From Verrucomicrobiota bacterium (GTDB taxonomy: Bacteria > Verrucomicrobiota > Verrucomicrobiia > Methylacidiphilales > Verrucolacustridaceae), in contig RGTE01000018.1 of the NCBI GenBank assembly GCA_010025475.1, positions 1 through 13,741 on the forward strand: DNA of 13,741 nucleotides, in the 5' to 3' direction. Both the position numbers and the translations under genes were made by a program. The notes under the pieces are model-generated. The model was not told the origin of the DNA and searched no databases. It saw only the letters and a program-made list of their open reading frames with translations. This document shows positions 8,376-13,741 of this stretch, one piece after another. Within the stretch, counting starts at the first letter, position 1. Each line of letters begins with the position of its first letter.

Positions 8376-9542
8376 GTGGCTGCAAAAAAGGACTACTACG
8401 AGGTTCTCGGGGTCGCCCGCAGCGCCACCCAGGAGGAGATTAAGAAGGCCTACCGGAAACTCGCCCTTCAGCACCATCCCGACAAACACAAGGGCGATAA
8501 AAAAGCGGAGGAAAAATTCAAGGAGATCGGTGAGGCCTACGAAGTCCTCTCCGATCCGCAGAAACGCGATGCCTATGACCGCTTTGGTCATCAGGCTTTT
8601 GCCCCGGGCGGGGGCATGCCCGGAGGAGGCTTTCACGATCCCTTCGAGCTTTTCCGGGAAGTCTTCGGATCGGGTGGCCTCGGGGGCACCATCTTTGGCG
8701 ATATTTTCGAGGACGCTTTCGGGGGCGGGGGTGGCGGTCGGGGTCGACGCCGGGGCTCCCGCTCCACCCAGGGAGCCGACCTCCGCTACGATCTTGAAAT
8801 CGATTTCTTGGAAGCCGTGCAGGGCTGCGAAAAAGAAATCACCATCCGCCGTCCCTCCCCCTGCTCTCACTGCGACGGCACCGGTGCCGCCTCCGGCTCC
8901 AAGGTGGTCACCTGCTCCACCTGCCGGGGTCAGGGGCAGGTCGCCGTCAACCGGGGCTTCTTTTCCATCGCCCAGCCCTGCCCCAAATGCGGGGGCAACG
9001 GACAAACCATCGAGCATCCCTGCAAGCACTGCCACGGCGAAGGCCGGGCCGAGGAAAACGCCCGCATCAAACTCAAGATCCCGCCCGGCGTCGATACCGG
9101 CGCCCGTCTTCGCTCCTCCGGCCAAGGCGAAGCCGGCACCCGTGGCGGCGCGGCCGGCGACCTGTATGTGGTTCTCTCGGTCCGCTCCCACCCCGTCTTT
9201 GAGCGCCAGGACGATGATCTGTTTTGCGAAGTTCCCGTCTCGTTCGCCCAGCTCACCCTCGGTGCGGACATCACCGTCCCCAGCCTGGACGGCGAACTGA
9301 ATCTAAAAATCCCCGGCGGCACGGCCTCTGACAAGGTCTTCCGCCTCCGCTCCCAGGGTGTGCCTTCCCTCTCCGGCAGGGGACGCGGGGATCTACATGT
9401 CCGCGTTCGCGTTGAGATTCCCAAGCACCTCAACGCCGCCCAAAAACAGGCTCTGGAAAACTTTTCCCGACTCTGCGACGAGTCCACCCATCCGGAGGGC
9501 CGCTCCTTTCTCGAAAAAGCCCGCAAACTTTTCAAGGGTTGA
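8376..9542 (+). CDS. dnaJ: DnaJ, Hsp40 co-chaperone
   Basis: DnaJ delivers unfolded proteins to DnaK and stimulates its ATPase. The 388-residue product is a complete type I DnaJ: J domain at residues 5-70 with the essential HPD at 34-36; a long Gly/Phe-rich linker (about 75-130, including a run of six glycines and a basic RGRRRGSR patch); four zinc-binding CxxCxGxG repeats beginning at C163 (CSHCDGTG), C180 (CSTCRGQG), C202 (CPKCGGNG) and C216 (CKHCHGEG), all intact; then the two C-terminal substrate-binding barrels. GTG 8376 is the start, three bases after the grpE stop and five residues before the conserved DYYEVLGV. No Shine-Dalgarno is visible, so translation is probably coupled to grpE. 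It is followed by rsmE, an order known from other bacteria. Confidence 0.97.
   Translation: MAAKKDYYEVLGVARSATQEEIKKAYRKLALQHHPDKHKGDKKAEEKFKEIGEAYEVLSDPQKRDAYDRFGHQAFAPGGGMPGGGFHDPFELFREVFGSGGLGGTIFGDIFEDAFGGGGGGRGRRRGSRSTQGADLRYDLEIDFLEAVQGCEKEITIRRPSPCSHCDGTGAASGSKVVTCSTCRGQGQVAVNRGFFSIAQPCPKCGGNGQTIEHPCKHCHGEGRAEENARIKLKIPPGVDTGARLRSSGQGEAGTRGGAAGDLYVVLSVRSHPVFERQDDDLFCEVPVSFAQLTLGADITVPSLDGELNLKIPGGTASDKVFRLRSQGVPSLSGRGRGDLHVRVRVEIPKHLNAAQKQALENFSRLCDESTHPEGRSFLEKARKLFKG
9534..9538 (+). promoter_or_regulatory. Shine-Dalgarno site of rsmE
   Basis: AAGGG inside the last codons of dnaJ, seven bases before the GTG start of rsmE. It supports GTG 9546 as the true start although no ATG is available. 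Confidence 0.55.
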
Positions 9543-9545
9543 ATC

Positions 9546-10286
9546 GTGGCCGGTCACCGCTTTTACCAGCCCGATCTCACCTCGGGGCACCTCTCCCCGG
9601 AGGAGTCTCACCACGCTGTCCACGTTCTGCGTCTCCGCCGGGGTGATTCGGCCGCCGTCTTTGACGGCCGGGGTACCGAAGCGCGGGTCCGCCTGGCCTC
9701 CACCGAACCGGAGCGCGTCTCCTTCGAAACCCTCTCCACCGTCAAGACTCCCCGGCCATCCTGCCGGATCCGCTTCGGCCAGGCTCTCATCAAACCCGCC
9801 GGGATGGAGCTTCTCATCCAGAAATTGACCGAGTTGGGTGTTGCCGAAATCTGGCCCATCGCCTCCGAACGGTCGGTCTCCAAGCCCGAGGGGGAAAAGA
9901 GGATCTCCTCCCGCTGGCAGGCCATCGCCCTCTCCGCCTGCAAACAGTCCGGCCAGAACTGGTTGCCGAAAATCCCGGAAGCCGCCCCGCTCGACACCTT
10001 TCTGACCGCCCCGGATCTGGCCCCGCCAATCGCCCGCATTATCGGTTCCCTCCAGCCCGAGGCCCGCCCCCTTTCCTCGATTGTGGCTGACGCAAAAATG
10101 CAGGGTGTAATTTCCGCCGTGGACATGCTGATCGGGCCGGAAGGTGACTTTAGTCCTGCCGAAATTGGGCGCGCCAGGGCCGCCGGTTTCCGCCCCGCCT
10201 CCCTCGGCCCCCTCGTTCTCCGCTCCGAAACCGCTTCCATCTTTGTCGCCGCCGCCCTTCATTACGAATTGAACCTGCCGCATTGA
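9546..10286 (+). CDS. rsmE: RsmE, 16S rRNA m3U1498 methyltransferase
   Basis: RsmE methylates N3 of U1498 in 16S rRNA using SAM. The 246-residue product has the N-terminal PUA-like barrel (about 1-72, with ESHHAVHVLRLRRGD) and a C-terminal SPOUT knot domain. Family motifs are clear: QALIKPAGMELLIQKLTELG, IWPIASERSV, the SACKQSGQNWLP segment, IGPEGDFSPAEI at residues 196-207, and LGPLVLRSETA ending at residue 230, which together form the SAM-binding knot. GTG 9546 lies 3 nt after the dnaJ stop with an AAGGG seven bases upstream. prmA, often found between dnaJ and rsmE in Firmicutes, is absent. The last bases overlap the next gene by four (TTGA). Confidence 0.96.
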   Translation: MAGHRFYQPDLTSGHLSPEESHHAVHVLRLRRGDSAAVFDGRGTEARVRLASTEPERVSFETLSTVKTPRPSCRIRFGQALIKPAGMELLIQKLTELGVAEIWPIASERSVSKPEGEKRISSRWQAIALSACKQSGQNWLPKIPEAAPLDTFLTAPDLAPPIARIIGSLQPEARPLSSIVADAKMQGVISAVDMLIGPEGDFSPAEIGRARAAGFRPASLGPLVLRSETASIFVAAALHYELNLPH

Positions 10287-11047
10287 AACCCCTGCTGGTC
10301 TGCACCGATTTCGACGGGACGCTCACGGAGGAGGATTCTTCCGCCCCTCTCGCCCCCGGCTTTTTTCAATGGCTCCACTCTGCCCGGGAAAAAGGCGGGG
10401 TTTCCTGGGCGGTCGCCACCGGCCGATCCTGGGAAGGACTGCGCGAGGCCCTGCTTCACCACCACGCGCCGGTCTTCCCCGAATGGATCGTCACCGTGGA
10501 ACGGGAAATTCACCGGGTGCGGGACCGTGAGGCGGTTCCCGTCGAGGAATGGAACCGTGCCTGCACCGAGGTTCACGAGGCCCTTTTCGGACGACATAGC
10601 GCCATCCTGGAGCGGATCGAAAAGGAGGTGGGCTCCCACGAGGATGTCACCGTCATCCCGGATGCCGGCGCCATCGGCTTGGTCGTGGATTCACCGGCGG
10701 GCATCGCCCATGCTGAGAAAAAGGTGCGGGAAATCCTCAAGGACCGGCCCGAGATTCATACCGTTCGCAATGGCCCCTACTTCCGCTTTGCCCATGCGGA
10801 CTACCACAAAGGTTCCTGCCTCGGCCACGTCCAGAAACTGCTCGATCTCGGGCCGGCATCGACCTTTATTGCGGGTGACAACCTCAACGATCTTTCCATG
10901 CTCACCCGCCGCTACGGCCGCTACCTCGCCTGCCCTTCAAATTCCCACGAGGACGTCTTGACCCAGGTCAAAAAAGAGGGCGGCTACCTCGCCCGCACTC
11001 CCGGCGGCACCGGCATCGCCGAAGCCCTCAACCACTTCTTCTGTTGA
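10283..11047 (+). CDS. HAD-superfamily hydrolase, Cof / sucrose-phosphatase-like
   Basis: A 254-residue cytoplasmic phosphatase of the haloacid dehalogenase superfamily. Motif I is DFDGTLT with nucleophile D9 and acid/base D11; motif II is the Thr in ATGRS (T46); motif III is probably K176 in YHKGS; motif IV is GDNLNDLSML (198-207), binding Mg2+ through D199 and D203. About 120 residues between motifs II and III form a C2-type cap, which sets specificity and fits sugar-phosphate phosphatases of the Cof/SPP group; the substrate cannot be told from sequence. TTG 10283 overlaps the rsmE stop (TTGA) and is two codons before the first beta strand; no ATG lies nearby, so a TTG start with translational coupling is the best reading. 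It is the last gene of the cluster. Confidence 0.88.
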   Translation: MKPLLVCTDFDGTLTEEDSSAPLAPGFFQWLHSAREKGGVSWAVATGRSWEGLREALLHHHAPVFPEWIVTVEREIHRVRDREAVPVEEWNRACTEVHEALFGRHSAILERIEKEVGSHEDVTVIPDAGAIGLVVDSPAGIAHAEKKVREILKDRPEIHTVRNGPYFRFAHADYHKGSCLGHVQKLLDLGPASTFIAGDNLNDLSMLTRRYGRYLACPSNSHEDVLTQVKKEGGYLARTPGGTGIAEALNHFFC

Positions 11048-11115
11048 AAGGACTGCCCGAGTTCGATTCTTCATAAGCCAGCCCCACCCGAAATTCCCTC
11101 CAAGGTCCTTCAGAA

Positions 11116-11910
11116 TCAGCGACGCATCTTGAGCAGGACTTCGTCCAATAAATCGACCGAGGCTTGGCGGGTCACTTGTTTAGATCCGGGGCAAAGCAGC
11201 AACATGACCCCGACAAAAATGGTGATCACAACAATCCCGCAGGCCGTTGCCATGATCCATCGCATGACCACATCCCCTCCACAGGGAAAGGCCCCGACCA
11301 TCACCAGGGTCGCGAGCGCACTGATCACCAAGATTCCGAGAATCGGCGAAGGCAGGGACGATTCCATGGAAAGTCTTTCCACCCGTTCGCTTTTCAATAA
11401 ACCCCATGCCGTCCGGAGATCGCTTGCCTCCTCCCTTTCGTCCGTCCGCAGGAACAGCTCAACTTGCTCCAGGGCAGCGGCGGCTTGGGGAGACCCTCGC
11501 GCCCCGGGAAATTCCGGCAAGCCGGTAGGTCGGGTTAATTCCTCGGTTCGGACCGAACTTCCATAAAGGGCAAGCTGGTCCAAGATTTGTCGCCCTTGGG
11601 CCGGATTGAGTTTTTGCTTTTGAGTCTGCCGGAATACTTCTTCCGCAAGGCTGACGGCTGCATTGAACTCTTTAACCAGCCCTTGGTCGTGCACCCTCTC
11701 GTGCTCCCAAACGGTGATCGAGACAAAGGCGCTGATGAAGATAAAAGAGCCGCCGACCAAACTAAGCCCCCAGCCCATCACATTCGGATTGTTTGTGTCT
11801 GTCCGGCTTCGGCGCAAAGACCACAAAGTCAGCGGCACCAATATGGCGGAGACCACCAGAAAAAGAAGAGCGACGCAGATAAGGGGGTTCCAGATAAACA
11901 ACCGCACCAT
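11116..11910 (-). CDS. Four-helix membrane protein, DUF4239 (bestrophin-like) type
   Basis: A 264-residue integral membrane protein, the only minus-strand gene seen. Four hydrophobic segments are clear: about 9-31, 46-67, 188-209 and 217-241, leaving a 120-residue soluble middle part. The arrangement of two helices, a helical soluble part with conserved-looking VWEHERVHDQG and VKEFNAAVSLAEEVF, and then two helices after RVERLSMESSLPSPI matches my knowledge of DUF4239 proteins, distantly likened to bestrophin channels; the family call is from memory. The start is ATG (complement of 11908-11910) with a strong AAGGAG seven bases upstream, unlike most genes here. Lines sampled by hand are 53-62% G+C, lower than the neighbours. 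It converges on the HAD gene with a 68-bp gap and diverges from carB. The function is unknown. Confidence 0.85.
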   Translation of the reverse strand: MVRLFIWNPLICVALLFLVVSAILVPLTLWSLRRSRTDTNNPNVMGWGLSLVGGSFIFISAFVSITVWEHERVHDQGLVKEFNAAVSLAEEVFRQTQKQKLNPAQGRQILDQLALYGSSVRTEELTRPTGLPEFPGARGSPQAAAALEQVELFLRTDEREEASDLRTAWGLLKSERVERLSMESSLPSPILGILVISALATLVMVGAFPCGGDVVMRWIMATACGIVVITIFVGVMLLLCPGSKQVTRQASVDLLDEVLLKMRR

Positions 11911-11917
11911 AGGACTT

Positions 11918-11923
11918 CTCCTT
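11918..11923 (-). promoter_or_regulatory. Shine-Dalgarno site of the DUF4239-type gene
   Basis: AAGGAG on the minus strand, seven bases before the ATG. It is the best ribosome-binding site in the window and fixes the start of the membrane protein. Confidence 0.75.
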
Positions 11924-11961
11924 CGCTAACTGGCATTCGGCTTTCCACCAAGTGAAAAATA

Positions 11962-11980
11962 GGATGAAACATCCCGGGAT
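11962..11980. repeat. Overlapping inverted repeats in the divergent intergenic region
   Basis: GGATG-AAA-CATCC (11962-11974) overlaps the perfect 10-bp palindrome ATCCCGGGAT (11971-11980), which is followed by a T-rich run. It lies about 50 bp upstream of the minus-strand membrane protein gene and 130 bp upstream of carB, so an operator is possible. No + strand transcript is expected to end here, so it is unlikely to be a terminator. Confidence 0.3.
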
Positions 11981-12109
11981 TTTTGGTTTTCGGCTTGAAA
12001 CTGCAAGAAACGACACCGCCCCTTCATCCACATTCCCTTCTCTTTGTTTTTAAAGGGGAAACATGATTTTCTTTTAGGCTATCTTGCGAACTATTAAGAT
12101 GCGTCGGAT
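11981..12109. promoter_or_regulatory. Divergent promoter region upstream of carB
   Basis: This is the larger part of the 199-bp gap between the divergent membrane protein gene and carB. It is clearly A+T-richer than the rest of the window, most of all at 12040-12100. Weak -10-like words (TATCTT at 12080, TATTAA at 12092) occur, but none is paired with a convincing -35 box. No riboswitch, attenuator or PyrR-type leader was recognised. Promoters for both genes must lie around here unless carB is read from farther upstream. Confidence 0.35.
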
Positions 12110-13741
12110 ATGCCCCGCCGGACGGACATAAAATCGATCCTGATCATCGGCTCAGGCCCAATTATCATCGGTCAGGCCTGCGAGTTCGACTACTCCGGCG
12201 TCCAGGCCTGCAAAGCCCTCCGCGAAGAGGGCTACCGGGTCATTCTCGTGAACAGCAACCCGGCCACGATTATGACCGATCCGGAGTTCGCCGACCGCAC
12301 CTACATCGAGCCGATCACCCCGGAAGTGGTGGAACACATCCTCACGCCTTGCTCCCCACCCTTGGCGGCCAGACCGCCCTCAACACCGCCATGGCCCTCC
12401 ACCAGTCCGGTGCCCTCAGTCGACACAACGTCAAACTGATCGGTGCCCAGGTGGAGGCCATCCGCAAAGGCGAGGATCGCCAACTCTTCAAGGACTGCAT
12501 GGAAAAGATTGGCCTTGAATGCGCCCGCTCTGCCACCGCCCACTCCATGGAAGAGGCCCGCACGGCTATGGCCAAGATCGGCACCTTTCCTCTTATCATT
12601 CGCCCTGCCTTCACCCTCGGGGGGACCGGTGGCGGTATCGCCTACAATCGGGAGGAGTTCGAGGCCATCGCCGCCAAGGGCCTTGACGCCTCCCCCACCT
12701 CGGAAATTCTCGTCGAGGAGTCCCTTCTTGGTTGGAAGGAGTACGAGATGGAGGTGATGCGCGATCGCGCTGACAACTGCGTGATCATCTGCTCCATCGA
12801 AAACTTTGACCCCATGGGCGTCCACACCGGGGACAGCATCACCGTCGCCCCCGCCCAAACCCTCACCGATCGCGAATATCAGCGCATGAGGGACGCCTCC
12901 TTCGCGGTGATCCGGGAAATCGGCGTCGAGACCGGCGGTTCCAACATCCAGTTCGCGGTCTGTCCCAAGACCGGCCGGATGGTCGTTATCGAAATGAACC
13001 CCCGTGTCTCCCGCTCCTCCGCCCTCGCCTCCAAAGCCACCGGGTTTCCCATCGCCAAAATCGCCGCGAAGCTCGCCGTTGGATACACCCTCGACGAGCT
13101 CAAGAACGATATCACCCGGGAAACCCCTGCCTCCTTCGAGCCCACCCTCGATTATGTGGTCACCAAAATTCCCCGTTTTACTTTCGAGAAATTCCCGGGA
13201 GCCGAACCCGTCCTGACCACCTCCATGAAAAGCGTCGGCGAGGCCATGGGCATCGGCCGCACCTTTCGCGAATCCTTCATGAAGGCCCTTCGCTCCCTCG
13301 ACCTCAAGGGCAAGGAGGGTCGGCTTGATCTCGGTTCCCGCACCCCGCCAGTTCCCGAGGATCAACTCACCAATCTTCTCCGCACCCCCCACCCCGCCCG
13401 GCTCTGGTATCTGAGTCACGCCTTGAATCAAGGTTGGGCTCTCGAGAAGATTCATCAGATCACCGCCATTGATCCCTGGTTTCTCGATAACGTCCGCGAA
13501 ATCACGGAAATCGCCCGCAAGCTTGAAAAGGAGTCCTGGCTCGGCAACCCTGCCGCTCTTTCTCTTCTCCGCGAAGCCCGGCTCGCCGGTCTTTCCGACC
13601 TCGACCTCGCCCGTCTCTTGCCCGGCCCGGAAACGGAGCTCCTGACCCGGGCCCGTGCCGTCCGCGCTTGGCGGGAGAAACAAAAACTCCTCCCCACCTA
13701 CCGGCTCGTCGACACTTGCGCGGCCGAGTTTGAGGCATACA
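12110..13741 (+). CDS. carB: CarB, carbamoyl-phosphate synthase large subunit (frameshifted; 3' end outside the window)
   Basis: CarB makes carbamoyl phosphate from bicarbonate, ATP and ammonia supplied by CarA, for pyrimidine and arginine synthesis. The start ATG 12110 opens the textbook N-terminus MPRRTDIKSILIIGSGP, then GQACEFDYSG and LVNSNPATIMTDPE. That frame runs cleanly to about 12343 (VVEHIL) and then turns to non-homologous sequence ending at a stop at 12437-12439. Homology resumes in another frame at 12346 (LLPTLGGQTALNTAM) and stays open to the window end, covering the rest of the carboxyphosphate ATP-grasp domain (IRPAFTLGGTGGG, GWKEYEMEVMRD, VIEMNPRVSRSSALASKATG) and most of the oligomerisation domain (to RLVDTCAAEFEA, near E. 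coli residue 545). The downstream part shows no decay. It is either an assembly error or a very recent mutation; the family is certain. Confidence 0.95.
12341..12348 (+). other. Frameshift junction in carB with about five codons missing
   Basis: Codons up to CTC 12341-12343 are read in the initiating frame and codons from GCC 12346 in the next one. Known CarB proteins have about EKERPDA between the helix ending here (VVEHIL) and LLPT; here only the final Ala and two bases of the Asp codon remain. A single 16-base deletion, or a 15-base in-frame loss plus a one-base loss, explains this. It is not a simple homopolymer slip. Confidence 0.8.

Noticed and set aside
11048..11115. Bidirectional terminator between the convergent HAD and DUF4239-type genes.
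   Set aside because: Only a short AAGGTCCTT-like palindrome is present, with no stable stem and no T-run on either strand.
12110..12439. A separate 109-residue protein starting at the carB ATG.
   Set aside because: Its first 78 residues are the CarB N-terminus and the rest is out-of-frame carB; it is the product of the frameshift, not a gene of its own.

Overview
The window is a GC-rich (roughly 60-70% G+C by eye) stretch of bacterial chromosome. Genes are tightly packed and almost all on the + strand. Gene content suggests a Gram-negative, hopanoid-making bacterium. The L27 sequence (no Firmicutes-type N-terminal extension), the UvrA-paralog type and the small gene after hpnH fit Verrucomicrobiota or a relative in the PVC group best. 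That placement rests on memory of protein families, not on a search. Several genes start with GTG or TTG, and most starts have no visible Shine-Dalgarno sequence.

Layout. Positions 1-1603 hold the 3' part of hpnH (radical SAM adenosylhopane synthase) followed by two small collinear genes of unknown function. Positions 1675-2273 are rplU-rpmA (ribosomal proteins L21 and L27). Positions 2307-7663 hold a UvrA-family excision-repair ATPase that has lost half of the cysteines of two zinc sites, joined through an ATGA overlap to a large exported TPR protein. Positions 7797-11047 form a compact grpE-dnaJ-rsmE-HAD phosphatase cluster with gaps of 3 nt or overlaps of 4 nt, preceded by a candidate sigma-70-type promoter. 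Positions 11116-11910 carry the only minus-strand gene, a four-helix membrane protein of the DUF4239 (bestrophin-like) type. Positions 12110-13741 carry the first half of carB (carbamoyl-phosphate synthase large subunit), which runs off the window and is interrupted near codon 78 by a frameshift with about five residues missing.

How the genes relate. Most are housekeeping: ribosome assembly, DNA repair, protein folding (GrpE and DnaJ are partners of a DnaK encoded elsewhere), 16S rRNA methylation, and pyrimidine/arginine biosynthesis. I see no mobile element, CRISPR array, tRNA, rRNA, phage gene or defence island, and no convincing new multi-gene system. No gene-free stretch exceeds 300 bases; the longest is the 199-bp divergent region at 11911-12109. 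The points most worth checking are the carB lesion, the cysteine-depleted UvrA and the conserved-looking small gene downstream of hpnH.
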